Shown here: positions 1 through 10,362 of the stretch, piece by piece
Position numbering within the stretch: the stretch's first letter is position 1
How the letters are laid out: the number at the start of each line of letters is the position of its first letter
Assembly: GCA_002840285.1 (NCBI GenBank)
Contig: PHAE01000013.1
Span: 1 to 56,454 of the forward strand
Direction: 5' to 3'
From: Firmicutes bacterium HGW-Firmicutes-11
GTDB taxonomy: Bacteria; Bacillota; Clostridia; Peptostreptococcales; Anaerovoracaceae
DNA: 56,454 nucleotides
The notes under the pieces: model-generated
The model's database searches: none
The model's input: only the letters and a program-made list of their open reading frames with translations
Told to the model about the DNA's origin: nothing
Translations under genes and position numbers: made by a program

Positions 1-774
1 CGAGTGATGAAAACCCTCAACCGGGAACATACAGTCGATGTCGTAAGCACTTTCATGGGCGCCCATGCAGTGCCTCCAGAATGGAAGGGTCAAACCGACG
101 GTTACGTCGACTTCATCCTGAGAGATGTATTGCCTGCTGTTGCAGAGGAAGGACTGGCGGAATTCTTTGATGTGTTCTGCGAAGACGGTGTATTCGATGT
201 TCCCCAATCCCGAAGGCTGTTGCACGCGGCGAAGGAATTGGGGCTGAAACTCAAACTCCATGCGGATGAGATCGTGCCGATCGGTGGAACAGAGTTAGCA
301 GCTGAATTTGGCGCCGTTTCGGCTGATCACCTACTGCATTCTTCAGATGCCGGAATCCTGGCATTGGCCAAAGAAGGGGTGGTTGCGACCTTGCTTCCGG
401 CAACGGCTTTTAGCCTGAAAGAACCTTATGCAAACGCCAGACATATGATCGACTGCGGTTGCTGCGTCGCTCTTGCCAGCGATTTCAATCCCGGAAGCTG
501 CTTCACCCACTCGATCCCTTTGCTCATCGCATTGGCAACCATTCAAATGAATATGTCCATCGAAGAAACGATCTCGTCACTCACCATCAACAGCGCTGCC
601 GCAGTGGGAAGAGCCGGGGAGATCGGAAGCCTGGATCCAGGCAAAAAAGCAGATATCATCGTTTTAGAATATCCGGACTATCATTTTCTCAATTACCACT
701 TTGCCATGAATATCGTTGAGATGGTCTTTAAAAACGGAAAAATCGTGCACCAAAAGACGTCTGTGAATATTTAA
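1..774 (+). CDS. hutI: Imidazolonepropionase, 3' part (5' end outside window)
   Basis: Imidazolonepropionase hydrolyses 4-imidazolone-5-propionate to N-formimino-L-glutamate in cytosolic histidine degradation. The reading frame is open from base 1 and the family is about 400 residues, so roughly 150 N-terminal residues lie outside the window; the GTG/ATG codons at 4 and 7 are internal. Visible amidohydrolase signatures are HADEI, a following DHLLHSS segment, and SDFNPGS, which contains the metal-binding Asp, followed by the C-terminal beta-sandwich segment (GSLDPGKKADIIVLE). A cyclodeaminase gene follows after 13 bp, which fits folate-dependent disposal of the formimino group. Function is secure; only the start is missing. 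Confidence 0.93.
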   Translation, partial: RVMKTLNREHTVDVVSTFMGAHAVPPEWKGQTDGYVDFILRDVLPAVAEEGLAEFFDVFCEDGVFDVPQSRRLLHAAKELGLKLKLHADEIVPIGGTELAAEFGAVSADHLLHSSDAGILALAKEGVVATLLPATAFSLKEPYANARHMIDCGCCVALASDFNPGSCFTHSIPLLIALATIQMNMSIEETISSLTINSAAAVGRAGEIGSLDPGKKADIIVLEYPDYHFLNYHFAMNIVEMVFKNGKIVHQKTSVNI

Positions 775-787
775 AAAGGAGAAAACA

Positions 788-1408
788 ATGTTAGGTGAAT
801 TAACAGTAAATAATTTTATGTCAACGCTTGCATCCTCCGAGCCGGTTCCCGGAGGAGGGAGTGCAGCAGCTCTCGCAGGCGCAACGGCATGTTCTCTCAT
901 CTCTATGGTAGCCGGATTGACCATGGACAAGAGCGGCTACGAAGACGTATGGGACGAAATGCGAGAACTAAAGCAAGTCATGGACGGCAAGAGCCAGGCA
1001 TTCCTCTCTGAAATGGATCGGGATGCGGACTCTTACGCAAGTGTAATAAGCTGCTATCAACTTCCGAAGACCACCGATGAAGAGAAGGCTAAACGAAGCA
1101 ACGCGATCCAGGAAGCGATCCTGGAAGCGGCCAAGATTCCTCTTGAAGTTGCAGAACAAGCTGCTGAACTGTTTCCCTATGCAAGGACCGTCATCCAGAA
1201 GGGAAACCAAAACGCCGCATCCGACGGCGCGGTCGGGGCCTTGATGGCCAGAGCTTGTGTCAGAAGCGCTTTGTACAATGTCAAAATAAATGCGGTCTCG
1301 TTGAAAGACGAAACCGCAAGAGAACAATTGCTTCGTAGAAGCGCCGAACTGGAAACATACGTTGACCAGGAAGAGCAGGAAACTCTGCGCATCCTGTCAT
1401 TTGTATAG
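788..1408 (+). CDS. Formiminotetrahydrofolate cyclodeaminase family protein
   Basis: A 206-residue protein of the cyclodeaminase/cyclohydrolase family (Pfam FTCD_C), which converts 5-formimino-THF to 5,10-methenyl-THF and ammonia. The hallmark PVPGGGSAAALAGA lies near residues 19-32, and the helical remainder and length match stand-alone FchA-type enzymes. An AAAAGGAG site precedes the ATG. It directly follows hutI, so its role is most likely to feed the histidine-derived formimino carbon into the one-carbon pool. The gene ends 2 bp before the end of the convergent rhodanese gene. Cyclodeaminase versus cyclohydrolase specificity cannot be settled from sequence alone. Confidence 0.9.
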   Translation: MLGELTVNNFMSTLASSEPVPGGGSAAALAGATACSLISMVAGLTMDKSGYEDVWDEMRELKQVMDGKSQAFLSEMDRDADSYASVISCYQLPKTTDEEKAKRSNAIQEAILEAAKIPLEVAEQAAELFPYARTVIQKGNQNAASDGAVGALMARACVRSALYNVKINAVSLKDETAREQLLRRSAELETYVDQEEQETLRILSFV

Positions 1409-1410
1409 GA

Positions 1411-2046
1411 TCAATCGACCACGATATCGTAAGGCCAATCAATGATGCCGCCAAAATCGTAGACATTGGTGTATCCGATGTCGATGAGTTTTAGGGCGGC
1501 TTCCTCACTTCGGTTGCCGCTGCGACAATACACCAGAATACGTGCGTCCTTATCCGGCAAAACGGAAGATGCCTTCGCTTCGATCTCTGTATTGGGAAGC
1601 AGGAGAGCACCTTCAATATGGCCTTGCTTGAACTCCGCCGGTGTACGAACATCCAGAAGTACGAAGGGGGATCCGTCTTCCATCATGGCTTTCGCATCTT
1701 CTGCAGAGATGGCTTGATACCTCATGCTCTCAATTTCCTCCTCTGTCAATTTACGAAGGGAAACAGCTGTGACCTGTACAGGGTAACTCTCCCGGATCTC
1801 TGGCAAAATCGTCACGAAAACCCAGTCGCCTGGCTCTAAAGCAGGAAGATCGTTCACCTCAGAAAGATCGACACTTGCCTTGTCAAATTCCGATGGTTCC
1901 TTGATAATAACCAGGATGCTCTGATCATCGACGCTTTCCACAACTGCGTTGAAGGAAAGGTTGCCGCCGGAATCGTTTCCGAGACATCCTGTGAGCATCA
2001 AGACCAGCAAAAGACAAAACGCCACAAATAGTACGATACGTTTCAT
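1411..2046 (-). CDS. Rhodanese-domain lipoprotein
   Basis: A 211-residue exported protein. The N-terminus is a lipoprotein signal peptide (hydrophobic core, lipobox LTGC near residue 20), so it should be anchored on the outer face of the membrane. Residues about 25-110 form a small domain I do not recognise. The C-terminal about 100 residues are a rhodanese domain with LLDVRTPAEF and the active-site loop VYCRSGNRSEE, which retains the catalytic Cys. Such domains transfer sulfane sulfur or bind thiols; the substrate is unknown. The start was set at the ATG at 2046 because GAAGG lies 8 nt upstream; a GTG at 2052 is the alternative. It lies 31 bp downstream of deoD on the same strand. Confidence 0.82.
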   Translation of the reverse strand: MKRIVLFVAFCLLLVLMLTGCLGNDSGGNLSFNAVVESVDDQSILVIIKEPSEFDKASVDLSEVNDLPALEPGDWVFVTILPEIRESYPVQVTAVSLRKLTEEEIESMRYQAISAEDAKAMMEDGSPFVLLDVRTPAEFKQGHIEGALLLPNTEIEAKASSVLPDKDARILVYCRSGNRSEEAALKLIDIGYTNVYDFGGIIDWPYDIVVD

Positions 2047-2077
2047 CTGCACACCTTCTTTCTTGTTTTTCCTTACA

Positions 2078-2788
2078 TTACCTGACAGCCGCTTCCAAAG
2101 CGAGGGTCATCATCTCCGTGAAGGAGCGTTCCCGCTCTTCGGCAGTCAGTCTTCCTCCGGTTATAAAATGATCGCTGATGGTTACGATCGCAAGAGCTTT
2201 GGCGCCCAGACGCGCAGCATTCATATAAAGCGCAGCGGCCTCCATTTCAACACCCAAGACACCCAGCTTTGCCCAGTTCTTCCACCAATCCGGATCATCT
2301 TCATAGAACACATCGCAGGAGACGAGATTCCCGGCCCTAATTTTGATTCCTTGCTCATCTGCGGTGTCTTTCACCTTCATCAGAAGATCGAAATCGCAAC
2401 AGGGAGCAAACGTTCCAGGCAGCCGGTATGTATGCTGCCAGTTGGAGTCGGTCGAAGCGCTGAGCCCCACAACGATGTCCATCAGATCGATGTCCTCGTG
2501 GAAGGAACCGGCGGATCCGACGCGGATCAGATTACGAACGCCGTACTCGTTGATCAATTCATAGCTGTATATACCCATAGAAGGCATTCCCATACCACTT
2601 CCCTGAACGGAGACCGGGACGCCTTTGTATCGGCCGGTATATCCCAGCATGCCACGGATCTCGTTGTAGCAGAACGGTTGGTCAAGGAAAGTTTCAGCGA
2701 TATATTTCGCTCTCAGAGGATCTCCCGGCAATAGAATGGATTCGGCGATGTCTCCTTTTTTGGCTGCGTTGATGTGTGCGGTGCTCAT
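2078..2788 (-). CDS. deoD: Purine-nucleoside phosphorylase, DeoD type
   Basis: A 236-residue hexameric-type purine nucleoside phosphorylase that splits purine (deoxy)nucleosides with phosphate in the cytosol for salvage. Motifs are HINAAKKGDIAESILLPGDP at the N-terminus, GMGMPSMGIYSYEL, the substrate-binding GVEMEAAALY, and TISDH with the catalytic Asp. Length matches the family. The ATG at 2788 is preferred over upstream frame extension because AAGGAG sits 9 nt before it and the protein starts there in the family. A TATAAT box at 2837-2842 on the minus strand could be its promoter, but no clear -35 is seen. Confidence 0.95.
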   Translation of the reverse strand: MSTAHINAAKKGDIAESILLPGDPLRAKYIAETFLDQPFCYNEIRGMLGYTGRYKGVPVSVQGSGMGMPSMGIYSYELINEYGVRNLIRVGSAGSFHEDIDLMDIVVGLSASTDSNWQHTYRLPGTFAPCCDFDLLMKVKDTADEQGIKIRAGNLVSCDVFYEDDPDWWKNWAKLGVLGVEMEAAALYMNAARLGAKALAIVTISDHFITGGRLTAEERERSFTEMMTLALEAAVR

Positions 2789-2878
2789 ATGTGTTATCTC
2801 CTTATTCAATCGATAGTAGAACAAACGATTGCCTGAATTATATCACATTACCGATACCGCATGCACATGGATTCTTTC

Positions 2879-2907
2879 TTTACATACCCATATATATCGA
2901 CTAATAT
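2879..2907 (+). promoter_or_regulatory. Sigma-A-type promoter of the acyl-CoA synthetase-like gene
   Basis: TTTACA (2879-2884), a 17-bp spacer and TAATAT (2902-2907), about 44 bp before the ATG at 2951. Spacing and position fit a housekeeping promoter. The surrounding intergenic segment is AT-rich. Confidence 0.5.
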
Positions 2908-2950
2908 ATAAGAACCAGACAATGCATATACAGCAGAGGAGAGGTCAACT

Positions 2951-4696
2951 ATGAGCGAACAATTGGAAAAAATGTACTACCCGGTACGGGAGATCACATC
3001 GCTGAAAGACTTGCTGAACTCCAGCGCCGACCTCTTTGCGGAGAACCCGGCATTCCTTGTCAAAAAGGAACGGGGTGCAGAGTACGGATCCATCCAGTAC
3101 AAACAGCTGAAAAGGGATGTTGATGCGCTTGGTACCCGCCTGATGGAAATGGGACTCACCGGCACAAAGATCGCTATCATCGGCGAAAACTGTTACCAAT
3201 GGATCGTCACTTACCTTGCGGTCGTCAACGGCACCGGAGTTGTCGTGCCACTGGATAAAGAGTTGAATAGGGAGGAAATTGCAAATCTGCTGGAGACTGC
3301 AGAGTGCAAGACGATCTTTTATACGGATAGTTTTGAAGAGATGGTTCGAGATTTCCCGTTGCCAAACAAAGTGGGCATGCAGATGTACGGAGACCGGACC
3401 GATCTTGCCGAACCCCTTCCGCAGATCCAATGCAACGAAGGATTTCTCTCCTGGACCAATCTGGTGCGAGAGGGAGAGGCTTTATTGGACGGTGGTGACC
3501 GTCGATTTCAAGACCTCGAGCTCGACCCGATGGAGATGCGCATGCTCCTATTCAGTTCCGGCACAACGGGAGTTGCAAAGGGAATCATGCTTTGCCACAA
3601 CAATATCGTGAACAATATCATGGACACCTGCCGAATCGTAAAAGTGCATCCTCACGACAGGACGTTGTCCATCCTACCCATTCATCATACCTTTGAATGC
3701 ACGATGGGCATGTTGCTGATTCTTTACTGCGGGGCGTCAGCAGCTTTTTATGAAGGCCTGAAGTATATCGCAAAAAACATGGAGGAAGCGCAGGCTTCGG
3801 TTTTGATTGGTGTGCCACTGATTTTCGAGTCCATACACAGCAAAATCTGGAAACAAGCAGAGAAGTCAGGTAAAGACAAGACGCTTCGAAAAGCGATCAA
3901 AGTCAATCGTTTCCTGAAGACCTTAGGCATAAACGTAGAACGAAAGATTTTTGCGACGGTATATAAGAGCTTCGGTGGAAAGCTGCGCATGATGGTCACC
4001 GGCGCAGCAGCCATAGACCCCAATGTGATCAGAGGATTTGAAGATCTGGGAATTCGGATGTTGCAAGGATATGGCTTGACAGAATGCGCTCCCTTGGTGA
4101 CAGGAACTCCGGACACTGGAGACACCTATAAAAAGGCGGGATCGGTCGGTGTGGTCGTTTCCACAGGTGAACTGAAGATCATCGATCCTGATGAAGACGG
4201 GATCGGAGAAATCGTATTCCGTGGCCCTAATGTCATGCTTGGATACTATAACATGCCGGAACAAACCGCTGAAGTGCTCAAAGACGGTTGGTTCTATACC
4301 GGCGATCTTGGCTTCCTAGACGATCAAAACTGGCTCTACATCACCGGAAGAAAAAAGAACGTCATTGTCACCAAGACGGGAAAGAACATTTATCCCGAAG
4401 AAGTGGAGATCTATGTCAACCGGAACCGGTATATCCAGGAAAGCCTGGTGCACGGGGTTGAAGAAACAGTTGAAGAGGGTACTACGGTGGGTATACAGAT
4501 CCGGCCGGCTTACGACGTGATCTACGAAGAATTTGGAGCAGATTTTGACGAAAACAAGATATATGATCTGATCAAACAGGCGGTCTCGGAAATCAACGCG
4601 AAGATGCCGATCTATAAGCGGATCAAGAAGTTTTCCATACGTAAAGACGAATTCATCAAGACCACGACAAAGAAAATCAAACGTCATATCAACTAA
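2951..4696 (+). CDS. AMP-forming long-chain acyl-CoA synthetase-like protein
   Basis: A 581-residue ANL-superfamily adenylating enzyme that should activate a carboxylic acid, probably a fatty acid, with ATP and CoA. The P-loop LLFSSGTTGVAKG is near residue 200, GYGLTECAPLVT near 375, GWFYTGDLG near 445 and the C-terminal Lys region TTTKKIKRH at the very end. Overall shape resembles FadD/AMP-dependent synthetases of Clostridia. GGAGAGG precedes the ATG. It is a single-gene unit, with a promoter at 2879 and a terminator at 4744. Chain-length specificity cannot be read from sequence; an acyl-ACP synthetase role is possible. Confidence 0.85.
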   Translation: MSEQLEKMYYPVREITSLKDLLNSSADLFAENPAFLVKKERGAEYGSIQYKQLKRDVDALGTRLMEMGLTGTKIAIIGENCYQWIVTYLAVVNGTGVVVPLDKELNREEIANLLETAECKTIFYTDSFEEMVRDFPLPNKVGMQMYGDRTDLAEPLPQIQCNEGFLSWTNLVREGEALLDGGDRRFQDLELDPMEMRMLLFSSGTTGVAKGIMLCHNNIVNNIMDTCRIVKVHPHDRTLSILPIHHTFECTMGMLLILYCGASAAFYEGLKYIAKNMEEAQASVLIGVPLIFESIHSKIWKQAEKSGKDKTLRKAIKVNRFLKTLGINVERKIFATVYKSFGGKLRMMVTGAAAIDPNVIRGFEDLGIRMLQGYGLTECAPLVTGTPDTGDTYKKAGSVGVVVSTGELKIIDPDEDGIGEIVFRGPNVMLGYYNMPEQTAEVLKDGWFYTGDLGFLDDQNWLYITGRKKNVIVTKTGKNIYPEEVEIYVNRNRYIQESLVHGVEETVEEGTTVGIQIRPAYDVIYEEFGADFDENKIYDLIKQAVSEINAKMPIYKRIKKFSIRKDEFIKTTTKKIKRHIN

Positions 4697-4743
4697 AAGA
4701 GTTCTGCACGAATCCCGAGATATCCATGAAAAGAAATGAAAAA

Positions 4744-4772
4744 AAGCTGGGAGACACTTCCAGCTTCTTTTT
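4744..4772. terminator. Bidirectional intrinsic terminator
   Basis: A perfect AAGCTGG / CCAGCTT stem with a 9-nt loop. It is followed by CTTTTT on the plus strand and by a T-rich run on the minus strand (the A-run at about 4738-4745). It lies between the convergent acyl-CoA synthetase-like gene and rpsT and can serve both. Confidence 0.75.
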
Positions 4773-4825
4773 ACGCTTTCACGTTATGTGCATTTAACTT
4801 ATGCACAGGTGGGGACGGGTGAGAT

Positions 4826-5095
4826 TTACTCGGCTTTCGCCTTGTTGAATCTGCGGCTCATTCTGGAGATCTTTCTGGAAGCTGCATTCTTATGAATGGT
4901 TCCTTTGGATGCAGCCTGCATCAGTCTTTTTTCCGCCAGCGCCAGCTTTTCGCCTGCAACTGCTACGTCGCCGTCTGCGATTGCCTTTTCAAAGTTCTTT
5001 ACGATCGCTTTCAGATGAGACTTGACTCGTCTGTTGACAGCCGTTCTCTTGGCGAGGACCAGAATTCGCTTTTTTGCAGATTTTATATTTGCCAT
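4826..5095 (-). CDS. rpsT: 30S ribosomal protein S20
   Basis: An 89-residue, Lys/Arg-rich protein beginning MANIKSAKKRI, the standard S20 N-terminus, and containing the typical helical hairpin (AASRKISRMSRR near the end). S20 binds 16S rRNA early in 30S assembly. The ATG at 5095 was chosen because it gives the canonical N-terminus, with a GGGGTGA ribosome binding site just upstream. It is divergent from lepA, the common Firmicute arrangement. Confidence 0.96.
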   Translation of the reverse strand: MANIKSAKKRILVLAKRTAVNRRVKSHLKAIVKNFEKAIADGDVAVAGEKLALAEKRLMQAASKGTIHKNAASRKISRMSRRFNKAKAE

Positions 5096-5125
5096 ATTGT
5101 TCACCCCACTTTCTTCAAATATAGC

Positions 5126-5153
5126 CTTATCAAGTATAACTTTACTTTGTCAA
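5126..5153 (-). promoter_or_regulatory. Probable rpsT promoter
   Basis: On the minus strand TTGACA (5148-5153) is followed after 16 bp by GATAAG (5126-5131). The -35 is perfect and the -10 matches four of six. It sits about 30 bp upstream of the rpsT start. Confidence 0.5.
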
Positions 5154-5203
5154 TAATGCAAGCATCAATTTTTCCTTGCAACAATATTTAACGACACCGA
5201 ATC

Positions 5204-5233
5204 TTGTACAGAAAGGCAGGCATGTGCTACAAT
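5204..5233 (+). promoter_or_regulatory. Probable lepA promoter
   Basis: TTGTAC (5204-5209) and TACAAT (5228-5233) separated by 18 bp, about 37 bp before the lepA ATG. The -10 matches five of six; the -35 is imperfect. Confidence 0.45.
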
Positions 5234-5270
5234 ATACCAGATATCAGAGCAACATTCAATCGGAGGGAAT

Positions 5271-7082
5271 ATGGAACCTTATCAAAAATACATCCGCAAT
5301 TTCTGCATCATAGCTCACATCGATCACGGCAAGTCCACCCTGGCCGATCGTTTGCTTGAGAAAACCGGTTCGATCACACAACGGGAAATGAAGGAGCAAT
5401 ACCTGGACAATATGGAGTTGGAACGTGAACGGGGCATAACCATCAAACTGCAATCGTCGCGACTGGTGTACCACGCCAAGGATGGGAACAAATACTTCTT
5501 CAATTTGATCGATACACCGGGACATGTGGACTTTACCTATGAGGTTTCACGGAGTCTTGCCGCCTGCGAAGGAGCACTGTTGGTCGTTGATGCAACGCAA
5601 GGCGTAGAGGCGCAGACGCTGGCAAACGTCTATTTGGCTCTGGAAGAAAATCTTTCGATCCTACCTATCATAAACAAAATCGACCTTCCCAGCGCCCAGC
5701 CGGAAGAGGCAAAGCATGAGATCGAAGATGTCATTGGGATCGATGCCCAACATGCCCCGCTGATCTCTGCAAAAGAAGGAATCAATATAGAGGAAGTGCT
5801 GGAAGCGATCATCACGGAAATTCCTCCGCCGTCTGGTGATCCGGACGGAAAGTTGAAAGCGCTTATTTTTGACTCTTTCTACGACAACTATAGGGGAGTC
5901 GTGATCTACACGCGTATATTCGACGGAAAGCTGCAAAAGGGTGACGTCATCCGCCTGATGAACACAAAGAAAAAGTACGAAGTCACAGAAGTCGGGGTAT
6001 TTGCGCCGGGGCCGGTGCCGATCGACGTGCTTCGCGCAGGTGAAGTCGGATACATTTGCGCCAGTATCAAACAGGTCGGCGACGCCAGAGTCGGTGACAC
6101 CATAACGATGGACAAAGACCCCACAGAAACGCCACTTCACGGCTACAAAAAAATGCAGCCGATGGTATATTGCGGGATCTATCCAGCAGAAGGCGAAAAA
6201 TATGAGAATGTAAAAGACGCGTTGGAGAAGCTTCAAGTCAACGATGCGGCATTTCTATTCGAACCGGAGACATCACAAGCTCTTGGCTTTGGTTTTCGTT
6301 GCGGCTTTCTGGGTCTTCTCCACATGGAGATCATCGTCGAACGTTTGGAACGGGAGTTCGACCTTGGGATCATCACCACGTCTCCAAGCGTAATATATAA
6401 AGTCGTGATGCACGACGGCACTGAATTGATGATCCAAAACCCATCCAACTTGCCCGACCTCACATTGATCCGTCACATCGAGGAACCTCTGGTAAAAGCC
6501 AATATCATGCTTCCCAAAGACTACGTCGGCGGCATCATGGAACTTTGCCAGGAACGCCGCGGCATCATGACACATATGGAATATATCACGGAAACCAGGG
6601 TCGTTCTGCATTATGAAATGCCCCTCAACGAGGTGATCTATGACTTCTTTGACGCATTGAAATCCAAGACGAGAGGTTACGGCTCTTTGGATTATGAGTT
6701 CACCAAGTACCAGAAATCAAATCTGGTCAAAATGGATATCATGCTGAACCGTGAGCTCGTCGACGCTTTCTCAATGATCGTCCACGAATCAAAGGCCTAT
6801 CAACGCGGTCGCTTCGTCTGCGAAAAGCTGAAGGAAGTCATTCCCATGCACCAATTTGAGGTACCGATCCAGGCAGCCATAGGGCAGAAGGTCATTGCCA
6901 GAGAGACCGTGAGGGCCTATCGTAAGGACGTTATCGCAAAATGCTATGGTGGAGATATCAGTCGTAAGAAAAAACTGCTTGAGAAGCAAAAAGAAGGCAA
7001 AAAAAGGATGCGCCAGTTCGGAAGCGTTGAAGTCCCGCAGGAAGCATTCACTGCTGTCCTGAAATACGATGACAAGAAGTAA
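5271..7082 (+). CDS. lepA: Translation elongation factor 4 (LepA)
   Basis: A 603-residue ribosome-associated GTPase. The G domain shows G1 [14 protein letters not shown] near residue 15, G3 DTPGHVDF near 82, and G4 NKIDLP near 137. The C-terminal LepA-specific domain ends in the basic segment [19 protein letters not shown]. LepA acts during translation initiation or back-translocation. Full family length; GGAGGG lies 5 nt before the ATG. Its last 14 nt overlap hemW, suggesting coupled translation. Confidence 0.97.
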   Translation: MEPYQKYIRNFCIIAHIDHGKSTLADRLLEKTGSITQREMKEQYLDNMELERERGITIKLQSSRLVYHAKDGNKYFFNLIDTPGHVDFTYEVSRSLAACEGALLVVDATQGVEAQTLANVYLALEENLSILPIINKIDLPSAQPEEAKHEIEDVIGIDAQHAPLISAKEGINIEEVLEAIITEIPPPSGDPDGKLKALIFDSFYDNYRGVVIYTRIFDGKLQKGDVIRLMNTKKKYEVTEVGVFAPGPVPIDVLRAGEVGYICASIKQVGDARVGDTITMDKDPTETPLHGYKKMQPMVYCGIYPAEGEKYENVKDALEKLQVNDAAFLFEPETSQALGFGFRCGFLGLLHMEIIVERLEREFDLGIITTSPSVIYKVVMHDGTELMIQNPSNLPDLTLIRHIEEPLVKANIMLPKDYVGGIMELCQERRGIMTHMEYITETRVVLHYEMPLNEVIYDFFDALKSKTRGYGSLDYEFTKYQKSNLVKMDIMLNRELVDAFSMIVHESKAYQRGRFVCEKLKEVIPMHQFEVPIQAAIGQKVIARETVRAYRKDVIAKCYGGDISRKKKLLEKQKEGKKRMRQFGSVEVPQEAFTAVLKYDDKK

Positions 7083-8199
7083 CAAGCTTGGCCTGTATAT
7101 CCATATACCCTTTTGCGTGCAAAAGTGCAGTTATTGCGATTTTTTATCTTTTGCCGGAGCGCCCGAACCACTGATGGAGTCATACACCAAAGCTTTGATC
7201 GAAGACATCCGACGCTCCGGACAGAGGGAATCCATCGTGGATACTGTTTTTTTTGGAGGGGGGACGCCTTCGTTACTACCCGTCTCCACGCTGGAACAAG
7301 TCCTGTCCAACCTCATGCAGCACTTTCGATTCGATGAGGCAATGGAGATCACAGTCGAAGCAAATCCGGGAACCATCGACAAGGGAAAACTTAACAGCTA
7401 CCGCAACCTTGGAATAAACCGCATCAGTATCGGCGTGCAATCCTTGAACGACAAGGTTCTAAAGGCATTGGGTCGGATCCACGATGCAGAACAAGCCAGG
7501 TCGACATTTCGAGACGCCAGAGAAGCAGGATTCGATAATATCAATCTGGATCTGATGTTTGCCGTGCCGGGCCAGGAGTGGACGGACTGGATCTCCACTC
7601 TGGAGAACACGATAGATTTGGCACCGGACCACATCTCTTTTTATAGTTTGCAACTGGAAAAAGGAACCCCGTTGTATCAACGATTCGAAGAAGGATCACT
7701 AACCGACGTGGATGTGGAAACGGACCGGAGGATGTACCGGACCGCATTGCGTATGTTGGAGAACGCGGGGTACCTTCCTTATGAAATCTCCAACGCTTCG
7801 ATTCCCGGCAAAGAGTGTCGCCATAATCTAAAATACTGGTCGATGGAAGATTATCTCGGATTGGGCCTGGGAGCACATTCGTTTTTTTGCAACCAACGGT
7901 TCCAAAAAGAAGACGATATGGCAAAATACTTGGAGGATCCGGCCGTCAAGGAGCGTTACACAAACTCGAGAACGGATTCGATCTCCGAATTTTTGTTCAC
8001 CGGATTGCGGAAGCGAACGGGGATTTCTTTAGAAGAATTCAAAGACCGTTTCGATGTAGAGCTATTCCACTTATATAGCAAAGAGATCGATACTCACCGT
8101 CAGGCCGGACTTCTGATTTTAAACGATGCGGGTACTAATCTTCTTTTGACAGAGCAGGGGATCGATCTTTCGAATCATGTGCTGTCCGATTTTGTTTGA
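7069..8199 (+). CDS. hemW: Radical SAM heme chaperone HemW
   Basis: A 376-residue radical SAM protein. The cluster motif CVQKCSYC (CxxxCxxC) is near residue 16, with [10 protein letters not shown] near 60 and IGVQSLND near 124; the C-terminal HemN-type domain follows. The HemW subfamily inserts or carries heme and is a shorter relative of coproporphyrinogen dehydrogenase HemN. The ATG at 7069 lies inside the end of lepA (14-nt overlap), and lepA-hemW adjacency is common in Firmicutes. No other heme gene is nearby. Confidence 0.93.
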   Translation: MTRSNKLGLYIHIPFCVQKCSYCDFLSFAGAPEPLMESYTKALIEDIRRSGQRESIVDTVFFGGGTPSLLPVSTLEQVLSNLMQHFRFDEAMEITVEANPGTIDKGKLNSYRNLGINRISIGVQSLNDKVLKALGRIHDAEQARSTFRDAREAGFDNINLDLMFAVPGQEWTDWISTLENTIDLAPDHISFYSLQLEKGTPLYQRFEEGSLTDVDVETDRRMYRTALRMLENAGYLPYEISNASIPGKECRHNLKYWSMEDYLGLGLGAHSFFCNQRFQKEDDMAKYLEDPAVKERYTNSRTDSISEFLFTGLRKRTGISLEEFKDRFDVELFHLYSKEIDTHRQAGLLILNDAGTNLLLTEQGIDLSNHVLSDFV

Positions 8200-8215
8200 G
8201 CAAGAGGAGGGAACC

Positions 8216-9748
8216 ATGAGCAAATACATTATGGCAATGGATCAGGGAACTACGAGTTCACGTTGCATTTTGTTCAATCATGCTGGAGAACCTGTCAGCG
8301 TTGCGCAAAAAGAATTCCGGCAAATCTATCCAAAGCCCGGTTGGGTAGAACATGACGGCATGGAAATTTGGGGAAGCCAGATCGGCGTCGCACAAGAGGC
8401 CTTGAATCAGATCGGGGCTTCTTACGGAGACATCGAGGCGATCGGAATCGCCAATCAAAGAGAAACCACTCTCGTTTGGGACAAACACACCGGAAAACCG
8501 ATCTATAACGCTATTGTATGGCAGTGTCGGCGTACCGCTGGCGAATGCGACCGATTAAAGGCAGAGGGATGGGAAAAGACGTTCCGAAATAAGACGGGAC
8601 TTTTCATTGACGCTTATTTTTCAGCAACCAAACTGAAGTGGATCCTGGACACGATACCCGGCGCAAGAGAAAGGGCAAAAAAAGGAGATCTTCTCTTTGG
8701 CACGATGGATACTTGGCTGATCTGGAATTTGACAAGAGGAAACGTTCATGTGACAGATTATTCCAACGCAGCCAGAACGCTTCTTTACAACATACATGAG
8801 CTTCGATGGGATCAGGTGATATTGGATCTTCTCGACATACCCGAGTGCATGCTCCCAAAGGTCCAGTCTTCAAGCGCGATATTCGGACATACGGATCCGC
8901 GGGTGTTTGGCGAGGGGATACCGATCGCAGCTGCAGCTGGTGATCAGCAGGCGGCTCTGTTTGGGCAGGCATGCTTTCAGCCGGGGATGGCGAAAAACAC
9001 ATATGGCACGGGAGGGTTTCTGTTGATGAACACCGGGGATAAAACGGTTGATTCGGAGACGGGACTTTTGACGACGATCGCATGGGGAATCGACGACAAG
9101 GTGACCTACGCTCTGGAAGGCGCAATTTTCGTCGCAGGTGCGGCAATCCAATGGCTGCGAGACGAATTGAAACTGATTGAAACGTCAAGTGACAGCTATG
9201 CAATGGCAATGGCGATCCCTGACACCGGAGGCGTCTATTTCGTACCGGCCTTTGTCGGTTTGGGAGCCCCTCATTGGGATCCTTATGCCAGAGGTACGAT
9301 CGTAGGACTGACACGTGGCTCCGGAAAGAACCAACTGGTTCGGGCGACACTGGAAGCGATGGCATACCAAACCGTCGATGTGTTACGTTCCATGGAAGCG
9401 GATTCCGGGATCCAACTGGCGGTTTTGAAGGTGGACGGCGGAGCTGCGAACAACGATTTTTTGATGCAGTTTCAGGCAGACATGACAGGCACTCCGGTGG
9501 AACGTCCGGCGACGACCGAAATCACAGCGTTGGGAGCGGCTTACCTGGCAGGACTGGCAACCGGCTATTGGGGAAGTATGGAAGAAATCCAGGAAACGGC
9601 AAAAATCACAAAACGCTTTCTTCCCAAGATGGAAGAAAAAACGAGGATTGCATTGCAGAATGGATGGGAACGGGCAGTCCGATGTGCTCTTTATTGGTCA
9701 AAGGACACTCCGTCCGACGGATTGCTTTCGTCTGGCAAAATAGAGTAG
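8216..9748 (+). CDS. glpK: Glycerol kinase
   Basis: A 510-residue FGGY-family kinase that phosphorylates glycerol to sn-glycerol 3-phosphate in the cytosol. It begins [18 protein letters not shown] (phosphate-1 motif), with [19 protein letters not shown] and the FGGY signature region [19 protein letters not shown]. The ATG at 8216 is preceded by AGGAGGG at the right distance and gives the family N-terminus. No glpF or glpD is in view. The last 51 nt overlap the tail of the convergent cytidylate kinase-like gene, so the final 15-20 residues may be a lineage-specific extension. Confidence 0.96.
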   Translation: MSKYIMAMDQGTTSSRCILFNHAGEPVSVAQKEFRQIYPKPGWVEHDGMEIWGSQIGVAQEALNQIGASYGDIEAIGIANQRETTLVWDKHTGKPIYNAIVWQCRRTAGECDRLKAEGWEKTFRNKTGLFIDAYFSATKLKWILDTIPGARERAKKGDLLFGTMDTWLIWNLTRGNVHVTDYSNAARTLLYNIHELRWDQVILDLLDIPECMLPKVQSSSAIFGHTDPRVFGEGIPIAAAAGDQQAALFGQACFQPGMAKNTYGTGGFLLMNTGDKTVDSETGLLTTIAWGIDDKVTYALEGAIFVAGAAIQWLRDELKLIETSSDSYAMAMAIPDTGGVYFVPAFVGLGAPHWDPYARGTIVGLTRGSGKNQLVRATLEAMAYQTVDVLRSMEADSGIQLAVLKVDGGAANNDFLMQFQADMTGTPVERPATTEITALGAAYLAGLATGYWGSMEEIQETAKITKRFLPKMEEKTRIALQNGWERAVRCALYWSKDTPSDGLLSSGKIE

Positions 9749-10339
9749 AAGATCTGTGGTGTCATCGATACCTAAAACGCTGCTGTCGACGGAAAGATGA
9801 TAGTTTTCCGCTTTTCCCCAACGCCCTTGTGTGTGGTGGGAATAATAACCACTGCGTTCTTTATCGATCTTTTCCATGACGGAACGAGCTTCTTCCTCCG
9901 GGATGTGATACGAATGAATGATGCGATCCAGTTTTGCTTCTGTTGGCGAATGGACAAAGACACGGATCGTATGGGGATCCTCTCGCAAAACGAAGTCTGC
10001 ACAACGACCAACGATGACACAAGACCCAAGAGCAGCGACTTTTTTGATGATTTCAGACTGTATCAGAAAGAGTCGATCACCGATCGGCAAGGTTCCCAGG
10101 GAAGAATGATGAGATCCATAGATACTGCCTCCGGTAGGCAATGCATCCCAAAATCGGCTTGTTGGCTTCTCGTCCAGGCTTTGGAACAGATCTTCATTGA
10201 TCCCACTTTCTTTTGCAGCCATAGCAAGGAGTTCTTTATCAAAAAAAGGGCAGCCAAGTTTTTCCGCGAGTTTTCGCCCAATGGTGCTTCCTCCGCTTCC
10301 ATATTCTCTTGCAATGGTGACGATAATAGGTTCCGACAT
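9698..10339 (-). CDS. Cytidylate kinase-like family protein
   Basis: A 213-residue P-loop kinase of the AAA/cytidylate kinase-like family common in Clostridia. It has the variant P-loop [19 protein letters not shown] near residues 11-29 and [25 protein letters not shown] segment and an HxxYYxxHTxGRWG segment resemble the nucleotide-binding LID region. It is not the canonical cmk; the substrate is unproven. GAAAAGGAGG precedes the ATG. It converges on glpK with a 51-bp tail overlap and is divergent from the hrcA operon. Confidence 0.85.
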   Translation of the reverse strand: MSEPIIVTIAREYGSGGSTIGRKLAEKLGCPFFDKELLAMAAKESGINEDLFQSLDEKPTSRFWDALPTGGSIYGSHHSSLGTLPIGDRLFLIQSEIIKKVAALGSCVIVGRCADFVLREDPHTIRVFVHSPTEAKLDRIIHSYHIPEEEARSVMEKIDKERSGYYSHHTQGRWGKAENYHLSVDSSVLGIDDTTDLLLYFARRKQSVGRSVL

Positions 10340-10362
10340 TTGATACGCCTCCTTTTCTTTTC

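Noticed and set aside
1949-2734. 261-residue plus-strand open frame opposite deoD
   Set aside because: Antisense to a clear purine nucleoside phosphorylase; no known motif in the translation.
8604-9365. 253-residue minus-strand open frame opposite glpK
   Set aside because: Shadow of glycerol kinase; low-complexity Ser/Pro/Arg composition.
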